From CAVZCK01 sp963798805 (GTDB lineage: Bacteria; Pseudomonadota; Alphaproteobacteria; Rhizobiales; Rhodomicrobiaceae): a stretch of 64,000 bases of DNA. The stretch is from the NCBI GenBank assembly GCA_963798805.1, contig CAWCVC010000015.1:1-64000 (forward strand), read 5' to 3'. The translations under genes were made by a program, and so were the position numbers. A model generated the notes under the pieces. The model did not search any database, was not told where the DNA came from, and saw nothing but the letters and a program-made list of their open reading frames with translations. Numbering within the stretch: position 1 is the first letter of the stretch; the number at the start of each line of letters is the position of its first letter. Positions 8,036-16,535 of this stretch are shown here, piece by piece.

Positions 8036-9562
8036 TCATGGCAGTCCGCCGGCCACCGCGCCGCCGAGCAGCGTCAGGCCAAACAGCAGCACAAATAACG
8101 CTGCGGCGATCTCAAGGGCATGCACGACGCGCTCGGTCGTCTGAGAGTCGGCGCCGACGAAGCGCAGCGCCAGATCCTTGGCCGAGACGGCGAGGATGAC
8201 GAGCGAGGATACGGTGATCGCCGTGCCGAGGGACATCGCCAGCACCGAGGCGATGCCGGCAGAGAGCAGGTGCTGCGATAGGGCGAAGACGAGGATGATG
8301 ATCGCGCCGGAGCATGGCCGGATGCCGACCGCCAGGATCGCCGACCAGGCGCGGCTCACCGTCAGAGGTCTTGCAAGGAATTTCGGATCGGGCGCATGTG
8401 AGTGATCGTGGTCGTGTTCATGCTGATGGGCATCATGATGGGGATGCGCATGGCCGTGCCCATGATCGTGCGTGTGACGGTCATGATGGACATGCGCATG
8501 GCCGGCATCAACGAAAGCATGCACATGGCCATGCGAGTGCCCCTGGCCCGTCGCCTTCGCCCATAGCAGCCAGGCTCCAACCATCGTCACCAGCCCATAG
8601 CTCATGATGGTGAACCAGTCGGTCGCCTTGGTCATGCCGATCGAGGTCGCTTTGAGGATCATGGCCGCGATGAGGACGACTGCAATCGCCACCACGCCCT
8701 GCATCAGAGCGGCGGCAAAGGCAATGAGAATGCCGCGCCGCACCGTCTGCCGGGAGACGAGCAGATAGGAGGTGATCACCGCCTTGCCATGGCCGGGACC
8801 GGCGGCATGAAAGATGCCGTAGAGGAAGCTGACGCCGCCGAGCAGCCAAAAGGCGTGACCGCTGGTTTTCAACTCGTCGAGCGCGCCGGTCAGCAGCTTA
8901 TAGAACGCCGCCTGCTGCTGCGCGATCCAATAGAAGAAGCCGCCAAACGGTCCGGTGAAGGCGACGCCTTGCGAGTCGGGCGTGGCGATGCCGAACGGGC
9001 CGGCGGCAAAGGCGCAATTGTGAGCCCCGATGAGAGCGGCCAACACCAACAGCGCCGTCACGGCAAATCGCATTTCGGATCGCAGCATCATCCTGGGCAC
9101 TCCACAGTGAAGAGATTGGCAAGACCCACGGCGGCGTCTTGCAAGGCCGGCGGCAGGTTTGGCCAGAGGCAGCGTGAAGTCGAGGGTCAACCGTCCTTTG
9201 TCCGCGGTAAGGAAATAATCCGTCGGCAGCTTGAAGGCAACGTGAGCCTTGCCGATGCTGAGATAGGTGAAATAGGCATATTCCTTGAGCGAATCGACAT
9301 TCAGCTTGGCAAGCGGCGCAAGCTCCTGCCGGCTCAGCTTGCCGTCGCCGTTCTTGTCGAGCCCGGTCGAGGCGAATGCCGAATAGGCCTTGTCGAACAG
9401 CCAGATATTGCGTACGGCGCTCATCCGCTTTTCGGCGTCGAAGACGATCTCCGCGTGCCCATCGACGAAGACATGCGGGTGCGCCCAGGCTGGAAACGGC
9501 TTAGCGAGCGCCCCCACGATAGCGACGACAAGGGCAACGGATTGAGCGCGCCCGATCCTCAT
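8036..9562 (-). CDS. DUF1007-NicO fused frame: nickel/cobalt efflux permease with truncated DUF1007 N-terminus
   Basis: The frame is 508 residues. Residues 1-135 are a DUF1007 domain with signal peptide (AWAHPHVFVD) and an EF-hand-like DKNGDGKLSRQEL, cut off at LPLAKP. From the internal ATG at 9091 or 9088 the rest (about 352 residues) is a NicO/RcnA-type permease: a second signal-like segment, FHAAGPGHGKAVITSYLL (the HxxGPGHGK signature), a very His-rich cytoplasmic loop of about 50 residues, IRPCSGAIIILVFAL, and six to seven membrane helices. The segment joining them is out of frame: one frame over, the same DNA reads LPPALQDAAVGLANLFTVECPG and stops at a TGA overlapping ATG 9091, the natural DUF1007 tail. 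A deletion thus fused two overlapping genes. NicO is probably still made from its own start. Confidence 0.85.
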   Translation of the reverse strand: MRIGRAQSVALVVAIVGALAKPFPAWAHPHVFVDGHAEIVFDAEKRMSAVRNIWLFDKAYSAFASTGLDKNGDGKLSRQELAPLAKLNVDSLKEYAYFTYLSIGKAHVAFKLPTDYFLTADKGRLTLDFTLPLAKPAAGLARRRRGSCQSLHCGVPRMMLRSEMRFAVTALLVLAALIGAHNCAFAAGPFGIATPDSQGVAFTGPFGGFFYWIAQQQAAFYKLLTGALDELKTSGHAFWLLGGVSFLYGIFHAAGPGHGKAVITSYLLVSRQTVRRGILIAFAAALMQGVVAIAVVLIAAMILKATSIGMTKATDWFTIMSYGLVTMVGAWLLWAKATGQGHSHGHVHAFVDAGHAHVHHDRHTHDHGHGHAHPHHDAHQHEHDHDHSHAPDPKFLARPLTVSRAWSAILAVGIRPCSGAIIILVFALSQHLLSAGIASVLAMSLGTAITVSSLVILAVSAKDLALRFVGADSQTTERVVHALEIAAALFVLLFGLTLLGGAVAGGLP

Positions 9563-9707
9563 CTTTTGCTTTCGAAATCCCTATGAGCCGTCTCAGCATG
9601 CGAGCATGGCCAAAGACGGGCATAGGACAGTCAGATTGACGCAGCCAATCAATTTTTGGTCGACGGGAGATGAATGACGGAATTCGAAAGCGGTATTCAA
9701 GAGACCC

Positions 9708-12700
9708 TCAGCGCGCGCCTTCGCCGACCACGATGAACGGTGCCCAATAGGCTGGGTGTGCCTCGCTGGGATCTCCGTGATCGATGAGCGCGAGCATGGC
9801 CCGGCGAAGCGCCTCGGCGCGGCCAACGGTCTTGTTCCGGGCAATTTCGAGCATGGCCGTCGTGACGAACTTCACCGTCGCGCCGGAGTCGACCGCCCAA
9901 TGCGAGACCAGAAGCGCGCGGGCCTGGGCGTAAATGAAAGCGCGGGCAAGGCCGGAAAGCGCTTCCGCGTTCGAGGCGCTGCCTGCCGCGGTGTTGCAGG
10001 CCGACAGGATCACCCAGTCGGCGTCGAGCCTCAGAGCGGCGATTTCGGAGGCGGATAAATAGCCGTCATCGTCGGCGCTGACCTCGGATGGCGGCGTCAG
10101 GATCAATCCAGGCTCGCTCGTGCCCCTCACCTCGCCCGCCATGGCACCATGAGTGGCGAAATGCACGATACGATATTGCGCCAACTCGCCGCTCGCACTC
10201 AGCGCCTTCAACTCGCGCTCGGTTGCGCGTGCGCCAAGATGCACATCGCCTGGCAAGGCGCCGACATCCTGTGCCACGGCGCACAGTTCATCCGCGGTCT
10301 CGGGCAGCGGCGCCTGGATCCGGATCTGGGCGAGGTTCGCCAGGCCGCCCCGCATCTCGATGGGCAGGACGCCGCGCGTCGGCCTTCTCAGCGCCGCGAC
10401 CCGCTGGGGAGCGGGGCCGGAGCAGCTTTGCCGGTCACGCGCGAGCTTCGCATAGGGAAGGTCGGCGGCGCCCAGACCGACCAGCAGTGGATTGCCGAAA
10501 CCGATAAACGGCTTCTTGGCAGCGGTCGGCCGGCTGATACGGCGCAGCGCCTTCAAGGACGAGACGGCTGGGAGAACGGTCAGCGCATGGCTGCGCACCA
10601 GCCAGGCGGCGGATCTGTAATCGGTACTCGCGGCCGGCTCCGTCACCAGCACCTGGAACGGCAATTGCGTCAGCGGCCCGGAAAGTACGAGCAGCAGGTT
10701 CTTGCCCTTGATCAGATCTTCAACTTTTCCGAACAGTGCCTCGTAAAGCCGGTGCGAACGGACGAGGTCGAACGGAAGCGGTGCACGCGGCCCGCGCTGC
10801 ACCACGAGCTTGAAGCAGTGCCCGTCGGACCATGCGGCGCTGTCCAACCCGCAACGTAAAGCCTGCACCTCGCGGGTGAGCGCGGCCGTGCCAAGCTCCG
10901 AGCGGACCCCGCGCACCTGCGTCCGGGTTACCACCCAGATAAAGCTTTCCTCCGGCGCTGGCTTGAACTTGTCGTCGGAGTCGATGAACAGCACGAGCGC
11001 CTCATTCTCGGCGAGCTGGGCCTGGGTCTCCTCGACCGAAAGTGGCTGCGGGCTTGCAAGGGCGGCGTAGTCGGGGAACTGAACCGCCAACTGCTTGTCG
11101 ATCTTCGCAATTCTTGCTGCTATCGCAGCGGTCCGGGCCAGATTATCCGCCTCAGCCTTGGCGTCGCGTCTGTCCGGCGCGCGCCCGAGAGCGGCATTGC
11201 GCAAGGCGTCGCGCTTCTGCCATTCTGCGACAAGATCCTGACGCTCGCGCGCAAGCGCTTCGAGCATTGTATTGTGGCTGGCGCCGCGGGCAGCCATTTC
11301 TGCGAGCGATGCGGCCGCCTCGGAACCGAGGGCCCATTGCGCGGTCTGGAATGTTTCGCGCGATGCCTTCAGGGAGGGCTTGCTGGCGTCCGCCCCAAGG
11401 CGCTCCAGCGCCTTGATCAGGCCGACGAACTGCCGGGCTTTCTGCAGGGCCTCGCTCTTCTTCTGGCCGGTGAGAGCCGCGCCGCCGCCCAGCGCGCCAT
11501 GCAAGGTGTGCTGCGCAAGCCTCCCGGTGCTCCGCCGCCAAAACTCAGCCGCCCGGTTCCAATCGCCCTGCGAGAAATAAAGCGACGCCAGATTGTTGAT
11601 GCTGGCGAGCGTGTCAGGATGGTCTCGGCCGAGAACCCGCTCTCGAACCACCAGAACGCGCTGAAACAACGGCTCGGCCTGACCATAGAGGCCCTCCTTG
11701 CTGTAGAGGACCGCAAGGTCGGTCAGGCAAGCGAGCGTCAACGGATGCTCGCGACCGAGCACCCGCTCGGAAGTCTCGACGCTGCGCCGGAACAGGGGTT
11801 CGGCTTCCGAATAGCGCTCCTGGTCGCGATAGAGCCTGGCGAGATTGGTGACGCTGATGATGGTCGAGATATGGTCCTTGCCGAGCAGCCGCTCTTGCGC
11901 CTCGAGGGGGCGGCGGTAGAGCGGCTCGGCTTCATCGTAACGGTGCTGGTCGGTGTAAACGGCGGCCAGGTTGTTGACGGTCAGAAGCGTGTCGGGGTGC
12001 TCCGCGCCCAGCACGCGCTCTTGAGCGGCAAGCACGCGTCTATAAAGGGGCTCAGCCTCGCTGTAGCGGCCCTGCAGGCCGTAGAATGATGCCAGATTGT
12101 TGACGCTGCTCAGCACCGAAGGATGATTCGGCCCGAACAGGCGCTCGCGCGCCTCCAAGGCGCGCTTATAAAGCGGCTCGGCTTCGTCATAGCGGCCTTG
12201 CCTCGTATAGATCACCGCCAGATTATTGACACAGGAGAGCGTGTTCGGATGTTGAGGGCCCAAAATGCGCTCTCTCGCCTGCAGGCAGCGCTGGTAAAGC
12301 GGTTCGGCTTCACCGTAGCGGCCTTCAACCTCGTATAGCGCGGCAAGATTATTGACGCTGGAAAGCGTGTCCGGATGGTCCTTGCCGAGGGTTCGCTCGC
12401 GGGTGTCCAGAGCGCGGCGATGCAGCGCCTCCGCCTCGGTATAATTGCCCTGATCGCTGTAAAGAACCGCCAGACCGCTGACGCTGTCCAGCGTATCGGG
12501 ATGATCCTTGCCGAGCGTGCGCTCTCTGGCTTCGAGGGCGCGTTTATAAAACGTCTCGGCCTCGCGATAATGGCCTTCGGCTTTGTAAAGGCCAGCCAAC
12601 TGGTTGACGGTGGTAAGCGTGTCCGGGTGATCCTTGCCCAAGATCCGCTCGCGTGCGTCCAGCGCGCGCTGATAGAGCGCTTCGGCCTCCCTGTAGCGGC

Positions 12701-13007
12701 CCTGGCGCTGGTAAACCGACGCCAGACTATAGACGCTCGTCAGCGTCGAAGGATGGTCCTTGCCCAACGTCTGCTCGCTCGCCCGCAGCGTCCGCTCCGC
12801 AAGCGCAGCCGCCTGGGCATATTCGGCCTCGTTATAGAGCTGCTCGACCTGATGATTGAGCGTGTCGATCTCACCCGCGCTCTGTGCTTTCGCCGGCACC
12901 GCACCAATACAGCCGCCAGCGGACAGCACCATCACCAAGGTGATCGCAAATATCCGCTGGTGCACGGCTCGATGCGCCGCCTTCAATGTCTTGATCGGCC
13001 CTGCCAT
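9708..13007 (-). CDS. Exported TPR-CHAT caspase-like protease
   Basis: The gene codes about 1,099 residues from ATG 13007 (a longer frame starts at GTG 13079; numbers below count from there). A signal-type segment (IFAITLVMVLSA, ending near AKAQS) predicts export. Residues about 78-518 are eleven tetratricopeptide units of 42 residues with consensus VNNLA-LY--QGRY-EAEPLY-RAL-ARER-LG-DHP-TL-S. A helical linker precedes a C-terminal CHAT domain (about 830-1120) with the catalytic dyad His977 in VHFATHG and Cys1028 in ILSACNT, followed by LARAFIYAQARALLVSHW. CHAT is a separase/caspase-like cysteine protease fold; TPR-CHAT proteins act as proteases switched by partners. Its partner is unknown. 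A secreted metalloprotease lies upstream in the same direction, separated by a terminator. Confidence 0.9.
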   Translation of the reverse strand: MAGPIKTLKAAHRAVHQRIFAITLVMVLSAGGCIGAVPAKAQSAGEIDTLNHQVEQLYNEAEYAQAAALAERTLRASEQTLGKDHPSTLTSVYSLASVYQRQGRYREAEALYQRALDARERILGKDHPDTLTTVNQLAGLYKAEGHYREAETFYKRALEARERTLGKDHPDTLDSVSGLAVLYSDQGNYTEAEALHRRALDTRERTLGKDHPDTLSSVNNLAALYEVEGRYGEAEPLYQRCLQARERILGPQHPNTLSCVNNLAVIYTRQGRYDEAEPLYKRALEARERLFGPNHPSVLSSVNNLASFYGLQGRYSEAEPLYRRVLAAQERVLGAEHPDTLLTVNNLAAVYTDQHRYDEAEPLYRRPLEAQERLLGKDHISTIISVTNLARLYRDQERYSEAEPLFRRSVETSERVLGREHPLTLACLTDLAVLYSKEGLYGQAEPLFQRVLVVRERVLGRDHPDTLASINNLASLYFSQGDWNRAAEFWRRSTGRLAQHTLHGALGGGAALTGQKKSEALQKARQFVGLIKALERLGADASKPSLKASRETFQTAQWALGSEAAASLAEMAARGASHNTMLEALARERQDLVAEWQKRDALRNAALGRAPDRRDAKAEADNLARTAAIAARIAKIDKQLAVQFPDYAALASPQPLSVEETQAQLAENEALVLFIDSDDKFKPAPEESFIWVVTRTQVRGVRSELGTAALTREVQALRCGLDSAAWSDGHCFKLVVQRGPRAPLPFDLVRSHRLYEALFGKVEDLIKGKNLLLVLSGPLTQLPFQVLVTEPAASTDYRSAAWLVRSHALTVLPAVSSLKALRRISRPTAAKKPFIGFGNPLLVGLGAADLPYAKLARDRQSCSGPAPQRVAALRRPTRGVLPIEMRGGLANLAQIRIQAPLPETADELCAVAQDVGALPGDVHLGARATERELKALSASGELAQYRIVHFATHGAMAGEVRGTSEPGLILTPPSEVSADDDGYLSASEIAALRLDADWVILSACNTAAGSASNAEALSGLARAFIYAQARALLVSHWAVDSGATVKFVTTAMLEIARNKTVGRAEALRRAMLALIDHGDPSEAHPAYWAPFIVVGEGAR
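11601..12734. repeat. Nine tandem 126-bp units encoding TPR repeats
   Basis: Units 2-10 of the TPR-CHAT array are all exactly 42 codons (126 bp), with no insertion between them. The codons for LGKDHP (CTTGCCGAG or CTTGCCC on the plus strand) recur with little change, and units 2 to 4 are the most alike. The shorter first and last units sit just outside. Such arrays can gain or lose units by recombination, so copy number may vary between strains. Confidence 0.85.
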
Positions 13008-13169
13008 AACGAAGCCGCTCCCAAAGTGGCGATGGGTTCGTCGCGGCATCACCTGCGAAGCCGCGACGCCGATCATCACGATCTTTGGAAAACCGTCGTC
13101 CCCCGATTGTCCGACAAAGAGTGGGGCGGAAGGCGATTATCAAAGCGGGAGGGCGGAGACAAAATTAAT

Positions 13170-13199
13170 CTAGCCGAGCGTCGGCCGACGCTCGGCTAG
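13170..13199 (-). terminator. Perfect 30-bp palindrome, likely rho-independent terminator
   Basis: The arms CTAGCCGAGCGTCGG and CCGACGCTCGGCTAG are perfectly complementary with no loop bases beyond those needed for the turn. Read on the minus strand the palindrome is followed by ATTAATTTT, an A/U-rich tail, as expected at the end of the metalloprotease transcript (stop at 13228). It separates that gene from the TPR-CHAT gene, so the two are probably not one transcript. Confidence 0.75.
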
Positions 13200-13227
13200 C
13201 GGTTCAGCTATTCCGTGCTGCGCGCGG

Positions 13228-14241
13228 CTAGGGCATGTATTCGTCGACGAGTTTCACCAACTCGGTCTTCGTCCCTTCCGCGGGCCCGGCGGATTTGTTC
13301 GAGCCGAGATAGGCTTGCCTGATCTCGTTTTGCAGCGCGACCTTGGCTGCCGGCGTGTCAGGATAAAGCGCGCTGACGATCGCCTTGTCGCCATCCGAGA
13401 TCGACCTGTTGGGCGGGTTGTAGCAGGTCGCCTGATTGCCTTGCTTGAAGAATTCCGGCGGGAAGGTATAGAGCATGATCGATTTCCGGTCGAAGGCGCT
13501 CGCCAGCAAGCCCGGCTCGTTCAGAGCGCCCATATTGTGATCGACGACCTCCTTCGACCAGTTGTTGGGCGGCCCCGCCAGCCAGCTATAAATCTTGTCC
13601 CAATCGAACTCGTCCTTGCATTTAGCCAGCGGATTCTGATGCTCATGCGCAAGTCCGATCGCATGGCCGAATTCATGCAACACGGTCGCGCGGAACTCGT
13701 CGTCGTTGGGTGGAGACTTATCGAAGTCCTGGAAATTCATCGACTGTTCGTCCTGGCCGGCGAATTTGACGCTGTCTTGCCCCACCAGCGACCAGTAGCC
13801 TGCAAAGGCGAAACCGATGCGTACCTGGTTGACTTCGCCTGACTTGCAGAGCCTCGGATCTTCGAGGTCGCCAAAGTCGAGCGGCACGCCCGGCACGGCG
13901 CCCTTCCATTCCATCGCGATCTTCGCGATGCGGGCGCGCAGCTCTTTCGAGCCGGTGAAGAAACACACCCTCACTTGCGGGTAGGCGGTCGTCCAGATTT
14001 TCAGCGCGTTGATTGCGCCCTTCTCCGTGTGGGTCGGATCGCCAAGTCCGAATTGATGCAACAGGTCTTTCTGGCTTTCAACCTTGCGGGCAAGCTGCTC
14101 CGGCAGCGCCTCGATGATGAAGGCTGGTGGCTTGGACGCGCCGCCAGCCTGGCAAAGGCCGCTGCCGTTGGATGCAGCCAGCGCAACGCCGGCGAATAAG
14201 GCGAGTGCTCTGAAATCGAAGTAACGCATGACACCCCTCAA
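13228..14241 (-). CDS. Secreted zinc metalloprotease of the metzincin type
   Basis: The protein has 337 residues and a signal peptide (FRALALFAGVALAAS, Cys near residue 30). The zinc site HEFGHAIGLAHEH, starting at His189, fits HExxHxxGxxH, with Glu190 as catalytic base, and the Met-turn SIMLYTF comes about 55 residues later. These identify a metzincin; the HE after the third His and the SIMLY turn point to the astacin/M12A group rather than true matrixins. An N-terminal region of about 110 residues with no obvious Cys switch precedes it. It would act outside the inner membrane. The gene ends at a strong palindromic terminator and is followed by an exported TPR-CHAT protease. Confidence 0.85.
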   Translation of the reverse strand: MRGVMRYFDFRALALFAGVALAASNGSGLCQAGGASKPPAFIIEALPEQLARKVESQKDLLHQFGLGDPTHTEKGAINALKIWTTAYPQVRVCFFTGSKELRARIAKIAMEWKGAVPGVPLDFGDLEDPRLCKSGEVNQVRIGFAFAGYWSLVGQDSVKFAGQDEQSMNFQDFDKSPPNDDEFRATVLHEFGHAIGLAHEHQNPLAKCKDEFDWDKIYSWLAGPPNNWSKEVVDHNMGALNEPGLLASAFDRKSIMLYTFPPEFFKQGNQATCYNPPNRSISDGDKAIVSALYPDTPAAKVALQNEIRQAYLGSNKSAGPAEGTKTELVKLVDEYMP

Positions 14242-14486
14242 AAAAGAGCCGAAGGCTCCGACAGCCCTTTCGAACCCTTATACGGAAAACCGCATTGGAA
14301 CGGTAATGGCCGAATTAAAGCGCCGCAAGCCGTTCCGGCGCGACCTCCGAATGGGGGATGAAACCCGCCCGTTTGGATTTGGCAGCGCGGGGATGTCATG
14401 GCTGGCATGTTCCGGCGATGCTGGTGGACACAGGCGCGTTTCCTGTAGGACTCAGGCGGAACGCAGCCAGAATTCAGGAGTGCCGC

Positions 14487-15257
14487 ATGTCTCCCTTGAC
14501 CATCACGCTGATTGGCGGCCCGACAGCCCTTATCGAAATCGGCGGCTTTCGCCTGCTCACCGATCCCACATTCGACGAACCCGGAGAGTATCGCCTGCCT
14601 CATGTGACGCTGACGAAGACCTCGCGGCCCGCGCTCACGTCTGACGAGATCGGAGCCGTCGATGCCGTGCTGCTCAGCCACGACCAGCACGCGGACAATC
14701 TCGACAATGCGGGGCGTGCCTTCCTGCAGAACGCGGCGCGGGTTTTCACAACAATCGTTGGCGCGAAACGGCTGGGTGGCCATGCCGAAGGGCTGGCTCC
14801 CTGGGACCGTGCGCAACTTGTTAAGTCCGACGGAAGTCGCCTTGAAATCATGGCGACGCCGGCACGGCATGGGCCCGCCGGTATCGAGCCGCTCGCCGGG
14901 GACGTGATCGGCTTCGCGCTCAGCGGCAAGGAAATCCCGTCCGTCTATGTCACCGGTGACACCGTCTGGTATGATGGCGTCAGCGAAGTCGCCCGGCGTT
15001 TTCCCGCCGACGTCGTGATACTGTTCGCCGGCGCGGCGCGGACGCGCGGTCCGTTCCATCTGACGATGAATACCAATGATGCGATCGAAACCGCGCACGT
15101 CTTCCCCAACGCCACCATCGTTCCCGTTCATTACGAGGGCTGGGCGCATTTCTCGCAGAATCAGCGTGATCTCCAAGCCTCTTTCGAGGCGCTCGGCGTC
15201 GGATCGCGGCTGCGCCTGCTTGAGCCGGGTATCGCGACCAGGATCGATCGGAGTTAG
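14487..15257 (+). CDS. MBL-fold metal-dependent hydrolase (UlaG-like)
   Basis: The product has 256 residues from ATG 14487, chosen because AGGAG stands at 14476-14480; the frame is open 43 codons further upstream without a good start. It is a metallo-beta-lactamase fold: LTITLIGGPTALIEIGGFRLLTDPTFD (landmarks only, residues 4-30) is the opening beta layer, LLSHDQHADNLD near residue 70 is the metal site, ARHGP near 130 and VTGDT near 155 supply further ligands, and VHYEGWAH near 215 the last His. The site is HDQHADN instead of the usual HxHxDH, a variant shared by a subgroup. Substrate unknown. It stands alone, divergent from the metalloprotease. Confidence 0.8.
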   Translation: MSPLTITLIGGPTALIEIGGFRLLTDPTFDEPGEYRLPHVTLTKTSRPALTSDEIGAVDAVLLSHDQHADNLDNAGRAFLQNAARVFTTIVGAKRLGGHAEGLAPWDRAQLVKSDGSRLEIMATPARHGPAGIEPLAGDVIGFALSGKEIPSVYVTGDTVWYDGVSEVARRFPADVVILFAGAARTRGPFHLTMNTNDAIETAHVFPNATIVPVHYEGWAHFSQNQRDLQASFEALGVGSRLRLLEPGIATRIDRS

Positions 15258-15508
15258 CCTTGCGGCGTGATAGGCGCCTCAGCCGAAGCGACCATGCGGC
15301 CGGACTGCATCATGAATCCTGATATCGTACAGTATGAATAATGATTTTTGCGCTCCCGAACGCATCCATAGGATTGTTTGCGCGAGATAATCCAGGGAGG
15401 GACGGGAGCGGTGGCGCTTCTTTTTCGCACGAAGCCCAGCAGATTGCGTTGCAATCCGCGCCTGCACCGGCTGATCGGTATTGCGCCTGCCGTGCTGGAG
15501 GCGGGAGT

Positions 15509-16312
15509 ATGACCACCTCGGTGGCTGTCGATCGCGGCGGCTTCAAACTCGCCGCCTATATTGACGGCAAAGGCGAAGGCGCGCCCTGGATCGTCCTGTC
15601 GAATTCGCTCGGCGCTGCCGCCATGATGTGGGAGCCGCAGCTTGAGCTTGTCGGCAAACGCTACCGCATCCTGCGCTATGATACGCGCGGTCACGGCATG
15701 TCGGACGCCCCGCCGAGCCCATATAGCTGGGACGATCTCACCGGCGATGTCATCGCGCTGATGGATCATTTCGGCATCACGCAGGCGAGCTATATGGGTC
15801 TGTCGCTCGGCGGCATGACAGGGCTTGGGCTCGCGATCCACCACGGCAATCGCTTCGAGCGGGTGGTCTGCTGTGACGCGCGCGCCGACGCGCCGCCGCC
15901 GTTCGTTCAGAGCTGGGATGACCGTCTGGCCGTGATCGATGAGGATGGGCTCACCGCCATTCTCGCCGGAACCATGGAGCGCTGGTTCGTCGAACGCTGG
16001 CGCAAGGGTAATCCCGACGCGCTCAAGCGGTTCGAGGACGCATTCCTCGTTACGTCCGTAACCGGCTATAAGGGATGCGCCGAGGCGCTCAAGCGACTCG
16101 ACTATCTCAAAGATCTAGGCTCGATTGCCATTCCCGTTCTCTATGTCGGCGGCGCGAAAGACATAGGCGCGGCGCCCGTGGTGATGCGCGCCATGGCGGA
16201 GGCGACACTGGGGACGAGCTACACCGAAATTCCCGATGCTGCGCATCTTCCGAATATCGACAATACCAACGCTTTTAATGCCGCCATTTCCGGCTTCCTA
16301 GGCCTCGCCTGA
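15509..16312 (+). CDS. Alpha/beta hydrolase, 3-oxoadipate enol-lactonase-like
   Basis: The protein has 267 residues from ATG 15509, preceded by GGAGGCGGGAGT; an upstream in-frame ATG at 15341 has no family sequence after it. The fold shows the oxyanion region VLSNSLGAAAMMWEPQ, RYDTRGHGMSD, the nucleophile elbow GLSLGGMTG (Ser near residue 97), VGGAKD (acid near 210) and DAAHLPNID (His near 240). RYDTRGHGxSD and the NSLG start resemble PcaD, which hydrolyses 3-oxoadipate enol-lactone in the beta-ketoadipate pathway. No other pca gene is nearby, so a different ester or lactone substrate is possible. Confidence 0.7.
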   Translation: MTTSVAVDRGGFKLAAYIDGKGEGAPWIVLSNSLGAAAMMWEPQLELVGKRYRILRYDTRGHGMSDAPPSPYSWDDLTGDVIALMDHFGITQASYMGLSLGGMTGLGLAIHHGNRFERVVCCDARADAPPPFVQSWDDRLAVIDEDGLTAILAGTMERWFVERWRKGNPDALKRFEDAFLVTSVTGYKGCAEALKRLDYLKDLGSIAIPVLYVGGAKDIGAAPVVMRAMAEATLGTSYTEIPDAAHLPNIDNTNAFNAAISGFLGLA

Positions 16313-16535
16313 TCGGCGCCTTGAGAGATGCCGGTTCGCAGATTCCGCCGATGGTCCTGATGGCGCCGCACATCAACCGACTGTTGACTCTCGCAAGCGA
16401 GCAACCAGAAGCACTGCGGCGAAAATGCGCGCGCCCCATCAGGCGGGCATTACGCTAGAATAGGTAATTGCGCCGAGCCGGCCGGCTTGGTGTAGCCAAC
16501 AAGACCGGCTGAAGCCGGCGCATTGGGAGGAACAG

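Noticed and set aside
8400..8530. Short repeated CATGGGCATG-like DNA as a candidate CRISPR or simple repeat
   Set aside because: This is the codon pattern of the His-rich loop of the NicO permease; spacing is irregular and there are no spacers.
9563..9707. Cobalamin or NiCo riboswitch upstream of the NicO locus
   Set aside because: I looked for the conserved boxes in the 145-base leader on the minus strand and saw none.
11601..12734. Regular 126-bp repeats as a CRISPR or satellite
   Set aside because: The unit is 42 codons of a coding TPR; no spacer sequences and one continuous protein frame.
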